This document shows, piece after piece, positions 1 to 8,095 of a stretch of DNA of 64,000 bases. Both the position numbers and the translations under genes were made by a program. This DNA comes from Chloroflexota bacterium (GTDB lineage Bacteria; Chloroflexota; Anaerolineae; UBA4142), in contig JACQYF010000146.1 in NCBI GenBank assembly GCA_016208315.1, positions 1 through 64,000 on the forward strand. The letters are read 5' to 3'. The notes beneath the pieces were generated by a model that was not told where the DNA came from, searched no databases, and saw only the letters and a list, made by a program, of their open reading frames with translations. The first letter of the stretch is position 1. Each line of letters begins with the position of its first letter.

Positions 1-76
1 CAAGGCATTCGCCGTGTGCTCTTCGTAGCTTGTCTCTCGGGATACGGACGAATTGAAATCTTGGTTCTTCTTTCAT

Positions 77-110
77 TACGTACTACGCCCTCCGCAGTAC
101 GTAACGCCAT
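77..110. repeat. Short palindrome TTACGTACT...AGTACGTAA
   Basis: attacgtactacgccctccgcagtacgtaacg; same unit vocabulary as 31455-31490 (aatacgtaatacgcagtacgtagtacgtaacg). Confidence 0.6.
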
Positions 111-142
111 TCTTCTTCTGTTCAGTTGGTAAGGTGCAGAGA

Positions 143-171
143 CAAAAAAAGACCTGGCACTCTGCCAGGCC
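143..171 (-). terminator. Rho-independent terminator of the minus-strand signalling operon
   Basis: Minus strand reads GGGCCTGGCAGAGTGCCAGGTCTTTTTTTG: a CCTGGCA/TGCCAGG stem followed by a T7 run, ~140 bp downstream of the CDS ending at 313. Confidence 0.85.
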
Positions 172-312
172 CAGTCAGGCACAGCAAGATCGTGTCATCA
201 AAAACGCTATGCGGTTGCGCTGTCCTCGATTTTTGTCATATGGTGTCGTATCACCTCTACGCAGCGAATTATATGCAATTCATTCTATTTGTCAAATCGA
301 ATCCGCAAGGGG

Positions 313-1464
313 CTATGCGCTCGGCCGCTTGGCGATATACTCGACCATCGGCAGAATTTGTTGCGAGAAGGGATGCGTCGGTTGCGCGAGGATGATGGGC
401 GTGCCCCGGTTCACGCTCTGCACAACCGGTCGCCCGCCGCTCACCAATCGAAATGCGATGGGATGATTCAAACTGCGCGCCACCTCGCTTGGCAAGATTC
501 CGACGTCCGAGTTAGCGCGGTTCAGGATCACGTTAATTTTTCCCCGGTCAACATCCAATCGCTGCGCCAACTCCAGAAAGCTCCCGGCATTCACCAACGG
601 ACCTACTTCCGGAGTCACGACGAGAAAAATATGATCGGCGCGTTCTAGGATTTCCAAGGTGGGTTCGTCGTAAGTGGAATGGCAGTCTATCACGACATAG
701 TCATGGAGCTCCTGGAGCAATTCCAGAATCCGCCTGACGTGCTCGACGGTAATCAGCTCCACCCGTTCGCGCTGCAGCGGACTGAGCAAAACGCGGATGC
801 CCGAAGGATGCGAGAGAAGGACGTGCTCCACAACTTCCCTGTCCAATAACGCAATATCCTTGACGAGATCCAGCACCGTGCGGCTCGGCGGCAGATTCAG
901 TTGCAGCCCCAAATCCCCGAAAGAAAAATCGGCATCGAATAGCGCGATCGCCTTCCCGGTGTGCTTCCGTAACGCAATCGTGAAATTGGCGGCAATCGTC
1001 GTCTTGCCGACGCCGCCTTTCGCGCCGAAAAAGACAATGACTTGGCCGCGACGCGCGGCGTCAACTTGCGCCGCCTCGGGTTCGCGCGCGCGCACGAGAA
1101 GATTCTTGATGCGATAGGGGATTTCCTCCGGCTCGAAGGGTTTGAGCAAATAGTCATCCGCGCCCGCCTCGAAGCCGGCAATCTTGTCGCCGATTTCGCT
1201 CTTGGACGTCAGCATCAGAATTGGAATGGCGCGCGTGCTTGGGTTCTGCCGCAATCTGCGACAGACGGTATAGCCATTCATCCCCGGCAGTTTGACGTCG
1301 AGAATCGCGAGCGCCGGCGGTTGACTCACCGCTTGGGTCAAGGCGATTTCTCCGGACGCGGCGGTGCTAACGGCAAATCCCTCTCGGATCAAAATCAGCC
1401 GTAATAATTCGGTGATGGCCGGATCGTCGTCTACGACCAAAACCCTTATCGCGTTACTGCTCAT
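313..1464 (-). CDS. Response regulator receiver fused to MinD/ParA-like (CpaE-type) ATPase
   Basis: N-terminal REC (VLVVDDDPAITELL...ILDVKLPGMNGY...LTSK) followed by FFGAKGGVGKTTIAANF deviant Walker A and LFDADFSFGDLGLQLNL. Confidence 0.9.
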   Translation of the reverse strand: MSSNAIRVLVVDDDPAITELLRLILIREGFAVSTAASGEIALTQAVSQPPALAILDVKLPGMNGYTVCRRLRQNPSTRAIPILMLTSKSEIGDKIAGFEAGADDYLLKPFEPEEIPYRIKNLLVRAREPEAAQVDAARRGQVIVFFGAKGGVGKTTIAANFTIALRKHTGKAIALFDADFSFGDLGLQLNLPPSRTVLDLVKDIALLDREVVEHVLLSHPSGIRVLLSPLQRERVELITVEHVRRILELLQELHDYVVIDCHSTYDEPTLEILERADHIFLVVTPEVGPLVNAGSFLELAQRLDVDRGKINVILNRANSDVGILPSEVARSLNHPIAFRLVSGGRPVVQSVNRGTPIILAQPTHPFSQQILPMVEYIAKRPSA

Positions 1465-1489
1465 CAGTGCCTCAGATTTCTATCGCATC

Positions 1490-3115
1490 CTACCCGCCGG
1501 CGAGTACGATGCGGTTGCGCCCCTGGTGTTTCGCTTCGTACATGGCGCGGTCGGCGGCATCGCTCAGTTGGAGCGCGTCATGCCAATGCGGGTAAACGGC
1601 AATGCCACAGCTAAACGTGACAAAAAAACCGGCGCCGCCCGACGTATGTTGGATTTGAGCAAAGTTCACTCGGATTTCGTCCAACACGCGCGACGCGTTC
1701 CGGCCATCCGTATCCGGCAGGATGACGGCGAACTCCTCGCCGCCATAGCGGCCGATCACGTCGGTCTTGCGCAAACGCTGCTGCAATACGTGCGCGAGAC
1801 TCTTGAGGACGCGGTCGCCCACGGGATGGCCGTAGGTGTCGTTGATCTGCTTGAAATGATCGAGGTCGAGCATGGCATAGGCCAGCAAGCTGTGGCCCCG
1901 ATAGGCGCGCGCGACCTCGATGCCGAGCCGTTCTTCGGTCGCGGTATGATTGAGCAAGCCGGTCAGCCCATCGCGCACCATCAGGGAACGCAAGACGCGC
2001 GAGCGCTGCGAGCGGCTCGCGACCGCCGAGACCAGGTGAAACGGCTCGATCGGCTTCGTCAGAAACTCGTCCCCGCCCAGGCGCATCGCGTCGAGTTGTT
2101 TCTTGAGATTCGTCTCGGTCGAGAGATAGACGATAGGGATGCTGAGGTATTCGTGCTGCTGGCGAATCACGGCGGCTAATTCCAAACCGGTGCAGCCGGG
2201 CATGTAGAGGTCCATCAAAATGACATCCGGTTTGAATTCCTTCAGGGGCCCCATGACTTGCAGCGGATCATTGACCACGAGGGTCAGCATCCCGGCCTCG
2301 CGCAGATTCACCGCGATGAATTCCGCGGTGTCAGCGGAATCGTCCACGATCAAGATGCGAAAAGGATCGGCCGCGTGCCGCTCGATGAGCAAATCGAGCT
2401 GCTCGGCGAACTCGGTCACGTCAATCGGTTTGATGAAATAGCCGGTCGCGCCGGCCCGCACCGCGGCGAGCCGCGCGTGTAGATTGTCGTCGGTGGTGAT
2501 CAATATGATGGGCGGGCCCTCTTCGGCCGCCAGCTCGCTCAACAGATTGACATTCGGGCTATCGAGCACGATTGCGGCGGGAGCGTGGGCCGCTAGCGCC
2601 GCCTTTAATTGGTCAATTTGGGCAAACGTCTGAACGGCAAACCCAAAGTGCCCGATCTGCCCGCCCAGCTCCCCGCCGGTCTCGACATTTGGCACCAGCA
2701 AATAGATCGCCCGCTTGGTCGCGCGCGGGGGGATGGATGGCGCAGCGGTCACGACTCGTTCGGTCGGCGCGGAGACGAGCGGTTCGGTCGAGACGTTGAC
2801 CAAAGCCGAGAGCAGCCGGCTGATTTGGCCGCGTTGTTCGGCGTCCAGCGCGCCGGCATCCAGCAGGGACTTGACGAACATCTCGAGCGCGCGCGCGGCT
2901 TGACTGATCGCCGTGTAGCCATACGTGCCGCTCGAGCCGGCCAGCGAATGGACCAGGCGATGGAAACCCTTCAAGCCGGTTTCCGGCCACGCGCCATAAT
3001 AGAGCTGCTCCCAGCACCTTTCGATCTCGGCCATGCGGTTGGGCAGGTTCTCGGCATACTTGGTCCGGAGCGCGCCCAATTCTTTAGAGAACGCGTCGGC
3101 TCGGCTAGTTTCCAT
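1490..3115 (-). CDS. Hpt - REC - REC - GGDEF diguanylate cyclase
   Basis: HRLVHSLAGSSGTYGY Hpt motif, two receiver domains, C-terminal GRYGGEEFAVILPDT (GGEEF). Confidence 0.9.
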   Translation of the reverse strand: METSRADAFSKELGALRTKYAENLPNRMAEIERCWEQLYYGAWPETGLKGFHRLVHSLAGSSGTYGYTAISQAARALEMFVKSLLDAGALDAEQRGQISRLLSALVNVSTEPLVSAPTERVVTAAPSIPPRATKRAIYLLVPNVETGGELGGQIGHFGFAVQTFAQIDQLKAALAAHAPAAIVLDSPNVNLLSELAAEEGPPIILITTDDNLHARLAAVRAGATGYFIKPIDVTEFAEQLDLLIERHAADPFRILIVDDSADTAEFIAVNLREAGMLTLVVNDPLQVMGPLKEFKPDVILMDLYMPGCTGLELAAVIRQQHEYLSIPIVYLSTETNLKKQLDAMRLGGDEFLTKPIEPFHLVSAVASRSQRSRVLRSLMVRDGLTGLLNHTATEERLGIEVARAYRGHSLLAYAMLDLDHFKQINDTYGHPVGDRVLKSLAHVLQQRLRKTDVIGRYGGEEFAVILPDTDGRNASRVLDEIRVNFAQIQHTSGGAGFFVTFSCGIAVYPHWHDALQLSDAADRAMYEAKHQGRNRIVLAGG

Positions 3116-3494
3116 AGTGGGCCTTCCAGATGTCGCGAATCGTGTTCGAGAGGGTCATGGGATCGAAAGGTTTCGCAATCACGTCGAGCGCGCCGAGTTC
3201 CTTAAAGTGCGCGACTTCTTGGGGCTGCGCTTTGGCCGTCATAAAGACGACGGGAATCGCCGCCGTTGCCGGCTCGGCCCGCAGCGCCTTGAGCGTGCTC
3301 GGTCCGTCCAAGCCAGGCATCATCACGTCGAGCAAGATCAAGTCGGGCGCAAGCGCGGCGACGATTTCCAGCGCCTGATTCCCGGAACTGGCGATCTCGA
3401 CCTTGAAGCCGCCCACCATCTCCAAAGCCATTTTGGCGATGGATTGAATGTCCGGCTCATCTTCGACCATCATGATGCGTGAGAGTGCCGCCAC
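3105..3494 (-). CDS. Single-domain response regulator
   Basis: [17 protein letters not shown]...[13 protein letters not shown]...FMTAKAQ...AKPFDP; overlaps the next gene's start by 11 bp. Confidence 0.9.
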   Translation of the reverse strand: MAALSRIMMVEDEPDIQSIAKMALEMVGGFKVEIASSGNQALEIVAALAPDLILLDVMMPGLDGPSTLKALRAEPATAAIPVVFMTAKAQPQEVAHFKELGALDVIAKPFDPMTLSNTIRDIWKAHYGN

Positions 3495-6400
3495 CTAACC
3501 ACCATTCTTGACGAACGCTTTGATCGTCTCGAGCAATTTCTCGTTCGAAGTGCGTGACTTGACGAGCGCGGCGGCGACTTGTTGGGCAATGTCCCGGCCC
3601 ACTTCTTCGGCGGAAAAGATGACGACGGGCGTTGCCGCGTGATCGCGCAGCATGGGCAGCAACTCGAGGCCGGAGCCGTCGGGCAGATTCAAATCGAGAA
3701 TGATGAGATCGAAATTCTGCTCCGCGAGCCGCTGCTGCGCCGCGCGCAGATTGGGCACGCGTTCGACCTCGGCGACCTGATCGAGAATCGTCGAGACGAC
3801 CTCGAGCACATCCGGATCGTCCTCGACGTGCAAAAAGCGCGGCTTGTGGTCGTTATAGCGCGTGACCGCCTCGCTCACGGCTGCGATGAGGCGGCGTTGA
3901 TCAATCGGCTTTTCGATCCAGTCCACCATTCGAAACGCGTCGCCGTTCAATTCCGCTTTGCCGTTTTCGGCGGTCACGGAAACGACGACGATCGGCAGGT
4001 TGCGCGTGCGTTCCTGTTCACGCAGTTCACGCGTCAACGATATTCCGTCCTGGTCCGGCAATTGCAGGTCGAGCGTCATGCCGTCATAGTTGTTCGCCGC
4101 GAGCAATTCCTTGGCTTGGGCGGCGGTGCGGGCCGTGTCTATTACGAAACCGCCTTGTTCGAGCATCATCCGCAGCAGCGTGGCAATATCGGCATCGTCC
4201 TCGCAGACCAGGATCCGGGCCCTGGCCGTGACCGGCGCGGCGGGCGGCGGCGCGGTGCGCCATTCCGGGAGATCAAAATATAACGTGGTGCCCACTCCTT
4301 TTGCGGTCGCAAAGCCGATCTGCCCGCCGTGTTTTTCGACAATCGCTTTGCTGATGCTCAAGCCCAAGCCGGTGCCGCCCTTTTGCCGCGTATCGGAGGA
4401 ATCGGCCTGGGCGAATTTTTGAAAGATGCGGCTCCGAAATTCGTCCGGGATGCCGGGGCCGTGATCGCGGACCGCGATCCGAATGTTGTCCGCGTGCGGC
4501 GCAACGGAAACCTGTACCGTGCTGTCACGCGGCGAAAACTTGCACGCGTTCGAGAGCAGGTTGGTGAGCACTTGGGTCAAACGGTCGCTATCGCCGTTCA
4601 CTTGAATGCCGGTGGTGGCTGGCTCTAAAGCCAGTTGGACGCCAAACTGAGCGGCATAGCCGCGGTTCACTTCAATCGCCTGTTCGATCAACGGCGCAAG
4701 CTCCAGCGGTTTGAAATGAAAGATCATCTTGCCCGATTCGATCTTTTCGATGTCGAGGATGTCGTTGATCAAGAGCACCAGGCGTTCGCTGTTCTTGTAG
4801 GCGATCTCGACGAGCGACTTGGCCTGCGGTGGGATGTCGCCCGTCACGCCGCCGACGATCAAGCCCAACGAACCGCGAATCGAAGTGAGCGGGGTGCGCA
4901 GCTCGTGGCTGACGGTGGAGACGAATTCGTTCTTCATGCGATCCACATTCTTGCGGTCGGTGATATCTCGCATCACGACGAGAATCTGATCCTCGCCGCT
5001 CGCGACGATGCGCGCTTCGCGATCGCGCAGTTGTCCGCCTTCGCTCCTTGTCTGATATTCGACGACTTGAGTTTCGCCGGTCAATTGCGCCTGCTTCGCC
5101 TGGCGCATGATCGTCTCGATCACTTGAGGAGAGGTCGTCGGGCCCGCGTGACCGTTGCCGGCGGTTTGTTTCGCGGGCTTGTAGTCCAGTATTGCGCCGT
5201 TGCTGGAGAGGAGCATGATCGCGTCTGGCAGCGCTTCCAAGAGCGCGCGATTCTTCGCCTCGCTTTCGCGCAGTTGCTTTTCGGCTTGTTTGCGCCGGGT
5301 AATGTCGCGCGAGACTGACACGATTTCAGAGACGATGCGTGTCCCATTATTGCGGACTCCTCGGCTCGTCGCTTCCAGCCAGGCAAATTCCCCGTTTTTG
5401 CGACGGAAGCGATAGGTGAATGTGTACATGTCGAGTTGGCGCAAAACTGCCGAGCGCGCGCGTCGAATCTCTTCTAAATCGTCGGGATGGCAAAACTCGG
5501 CCACGCTGCGTCCGACCATTTCGTCCGGTTCATAGCCCAGGAGCGTACGACACGCGGGCGATACATAGAGGAAACTTCCGTCCGGGTCGTGCCGCGCGAT
5601 GAGGTCGGTCGAGTTCTCGGCGAGCAGGCGGTAGCGCGCCTCGCTCTCGCGCAAATTCTGTTCCGCGCGCCGGCGCTCGGTAATGTCGTTGAGCGAGGCC
5701 ACTTCGCCGATGACCTTGCCGTTGGCGTCGTGCAAGGGTGACGCGTTGATGGAGACGATTAGGCGCGTGCCGTCGCCATGTTCAAACGCTTGCTCGATCC
5801 CGTACACGGGCTGGCCGGTTCGCGTAACCCGCGCAAAGGGCTGCTCCTCTTCGGGAAACGGCTCGCCGTCGGGCGTCGTGATTTTCCAGGTCGGATCGTT
5901 GTAGGAGAACCGCGTGAGTTGCTCGCGCGTCACGCCAAAAGTTTTCTCGGCGGCGGAATTGGCAAACGTCATGCGGCCCTGGCGGTCTACCAGGTAAATC
6001 CCATCGGCCACCGTATCCAAGATCCGCGTCAGCAGTTCTTCGCGCTCGCGCAGCGCGGCTTCCGCGCGTTTTCGCTCCTCCAGTTCGAGTCGCGCCGCGC
6101 GGTGGAATTGGGCGTTGGCTACCGCGGCAGCCGCTTGGGAAGCGAAGAGCTGCGCGAGGCGTTCGTCCTCATCGGAAAAGAGCTTGCCGGGCTGAGAGTG
6201 CATTAAAGCGAGCACGCCGACGACTTGACCATGCCACGCCATCGGCACGTTGAGCAGCGCGTGAAAAGTCGAATCGCCAAATGTACGGTTATGTCCCGGC
6301 CAGTGGCGATAATCGTCAACGCGGAAAGTTTGGCCGGCGGCAAAGCACTTGCCCGCCATGCCTTCGCCGCGCTTTAGACGACGCCCGCGCATCTGGCCCG

Positions 6401-6617
6401 GACCGCCGTCGTACACCACCGTGAGTTCTATTTCGTCGGCTGTGACGGGCAGCCATACGCCGCCGCCGTCCGCGTCGAGAAGAGATATGGCGCGGCGCGT
6501 AATCAGGTCAAGCAAGCGATCCAAATCGTATTGGGGCCCGCCCAGTTCCAGCGCAATCTCTGAGAGGGCGGCCATCTGCTCCGCGCGGCGGCTGTGCGTC
6601 TGAGTCAATTCTATCAT
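3495..6617 (-). CDS. GAF - PAS(n) - HisKA - HATPase - REC - REC hybrid histidine kinase
   Basis: FVSTVSHELRTPLTSIRGSL H-box; GTGLGLSISKAIVEKHGG G-box; two C-terminal receivers; GAF at N-terminus. Start taken at MIELTQTHSRR (6617). Confidence 0.88.
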   Translation of the reverse strand: MIELTQTHSRRAEQMAALSEIALELGGPQYDLDRLLDLITRRAISLLDADGGGVWLPVTADEIELTVVYDGGPGQMRGRRLKRGEGMAGKCFAAGQTFRVDDYRHWPGHNRTFGDSTFHALLNVPMAWHGQVVGVLALMHSQPGKLFSDEDERLAQLFASQAAAAVANAQFHRAARLELEERKRAEAALREREELLTRILDTVADGIYLVDRQGRMTFANSAAEKTFGVTREQLTRFSYNDPTWKITTPDGEPFPEEEQPFARVTRTGQPVYGIEQAFEHGDGTRLIVSINASPLHDANGKVIGEVASLNDITERRRAEQNLRESEARYRLLAENSTDLIARHDPDGSFLYVSPACRTLLGYEPDEMVGRSVAEFCHPDDLEEIRRARSAVLRQLDMYTFTYRFRRKNGEFAWLEATSRGVRNNGTRIVSEIVSVSRDITRRKQAEKQLRESEAKNRALLEALPDAIMLLSSNGAILDYKPAKQTAGNGHAGPTTSPQVIETIMRQAKQAQLTGETQVVEYQTRSEGGQLRDREARIVASGEDQILVVMRDITDRKNVDRMKNEFVSTVSHELRTPLTSIRGSLGLIVGGVTGDIPPQAKSLVEIAYKNSERLVLLINDILDIEKIESGKMIFHFKPLELAPLIEQAIEVNRGYAAQFGVQLALEPATTGIQVNGDSDRLTQVLTNLLSNACKFSPRDSTVQVSVAPHADNIRIAVRDHGPGIPDEFRSRIFQKFAQADSSDTRQKGGTGLGLSISKAIVEKHGGQIGFATAKGVGTTLYFDLPEWRTAPPPAAPVTARARILVCEDDADIATLLRMMLEQGGFVIDTARTAAQAKELLAANNYDGMTLDLQLPDQDGISLTRELREQERTRNLPIVVVSVTAENGKAELNGDAFRMVDWIEKPIDQRRLIAAVSEAVTRYNDHKPRFLHVEDDPDVLEVVSTILDQVAEVERVPNLRAAQQRLAEQNFDLIILDLNLPDGSGLELLPMLRDHAATPVVIFSAEEVGRDIAQQVAAALVKSRTSNEKLLETIKAFVKNGG

Positions 6618-6772
6618 TTGACACTCTCTGCGTGCCGTGGATTCACGACCCTTGCGAAGGTTGCGTAAGGGTCTAAAAACTAACGCCTTCACGTGCAGAC
6701 TAGTCCACGGTGAAGGCGTCGTTGAGCGTCATTGTAACTGGAATCCCAAAGAGCGTCAATAATCAATGTGTA

Positions 6773-7882
6773 CTAATTCGTCCGCACGACTACCAGTTTG
6801 TCCACTCCCGATTCCGCGCCCCAGACCTCGCCGGGACGCCCCAAGATTTGGCGGACGTTTGCCGGAGAGCTGGGCAGGGGGAAACTCTCGAATTTCTCCT
6901 GGGCCGGATCGAACCGGACTAGGGCGTTCGCGCCGAAATCGCTCAGCCAGACTTGGTCCGCGTCGTCCACGTAAATCGCGTACGGCTGAGGACGCTCGCC
7001 CGGCAGACGCCATTCGCGCCATTGTCCTGTCGCGGGATCAAACATTCCGACTTGGGCCACATTCCACTCGCTGATCCAAAGTCGCCCGCGCGAATCGGAC
7101 CACACGCGGCGCGCGCCTTGCCGCGCGGTGGGCGGCTCGAGGACCGTTGCCGCCCCGTTCGGCTCAATTCGTCCCAGATAGCTTCCGGCGAGCGAGGCAA
7201 AGTAGACCGTGCCGTCAGGGGTCGCGGCGATCCCATAGGGACCTGCGCCCCTGGGCGCTCTGAAAACTTGCGGCTGTCCCGTCGCCGGATCAAGGCGTCC
7301 GAAGAAGCCGCTTTGCCCGGTAAACCACAAAATGCCGGCGCGATCAAACGCGGGTGTGTGCAAGCTCGCGCCGGCGCCCGACGCGGGCAAGGGAAAGCGC
7401 TGCACGGTTTCCGTGATTGGGTCCACGCGCACGATCGCGTTCAGTCCGCCATCCGTGACCCAGGGCGCGCCGTCGGGTCCGACGACGACGCCGTGCGGCG
7501 CGGACCGGTCGCCCAGCTTGACGTGCCTGGTTTTGCCGGTCGCGGGATCGAGTCGCCCCAGTTCTCCGGACCGCTGCGCGGTGTACCAAACGGTCCCATC
7601 GGGCGCGGGCGCGACATCGTGCGGGCCTGATCCCGACGGCACGGGAAATTCTTGTATCTGCGCCGCAGAAATTGTCGGCGCGGCGCTCGGCGGCGTCACC
7701 GCGGGCGCGGGCGCGACGGTCGGCTGCGCGCTGGGTGGTAGGGGCGGGGTGACCCCGCCCGTACTAGGCGGGGCGGACACCGTGGGTTGTGTCGGCGCTT
7801 GACAGGCGCTGACGAGCAATGGCAACACGAGAGCCAAGAGCATCCATCGTGTACGGTACGCGTATATCCTATATGCCTTCAT
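6773..7882 (-). CDS. Vgb-like (streptogramin lyase-type) beta-propeller lipoprotein
   Basis: Lipobox LLVSAC, Pro/Thr linker, repeated GPHDVAPAPDGTVWYT / GPYGIAATPDGTVYF blades; AAGGAG upstream of ATG at 7882. Confidence 0.8.
   Translation of the reverse strand: MKAYRIYAYRTRWMLLALVLPLLVSACQAPTQPTVSAPPSTGGVTPPLPPSAQPTVAPAPAVTPPSAAPTISAAQIQEFPVPSGSGPHDVAPAPDGTVWYTAQRSGELGRLDPATGKTRHVKLGDRSAPHGVVVGPDGAPWVTDGGLNAIVRVDPITETVQRFPLPASGAGASLHTPAFDRAGILWFTGQSGFFGRLDPATGQPQVFRAPRGAGPYGIAATPDGTVYFASLAGSYLGRIEPNGAATVLEPPTARQGARRVWSDSRGRLWISEWNVAQVGMFDPATGQWREWRLPGERPQPYAIYVDDADQVWLSDFGANALVRFDPAQEKFESFPLPSSPANVRQILGRPGEVWGAESGVDKLVVVRTN
7738..7764. repeat. In-frame palindrome GTAGGGGCGGGGTGACCCCGCCCGTAC inside lipoprotein linker
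   Basis: Near-perfect palindrome read directly; encodes STGGVTPPLP in the 6773..7882 protein. Confidence 0.75.
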
Positions 7883-7965
7883 CTTTTTTCTCCTTCGAGT
7901 CAGAATTCTAACATGGAACGGACTGTGACTCAAGGCCGGTGCTGGCGCAGCAACCAAAAAACGAA

Positions 7966-7994
7966 TTGCCTTTGCCCTGGATTAGTGTTATACT
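7966..7994 (+). promoter_or_regulatory. Putative sigma70-type promoter TTGCCT-N17-TATACT
   Basis: Upstream of the 8096 CDS; consensus-like hexamers with 17 bp spacing. Confidence 0.55.
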
Positions 7995-8095
7995 CTGATC
8001 GGTCGTAGTCAGAATTTGCAGCACGGCTTGAGTTCGCCCCGATTCGCATCCAAACCCGCCGCATCCAGCGGCTCATCACATCCGGGAGGTGTACG

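Noticed and set aside
53-466. ORFs 53..466, 126..395 and 289..648 at the left edge
   Set aside because: They run through a terminator hairpin and antisense to the REC-MinD gene; no domain or ribosome-binding support.
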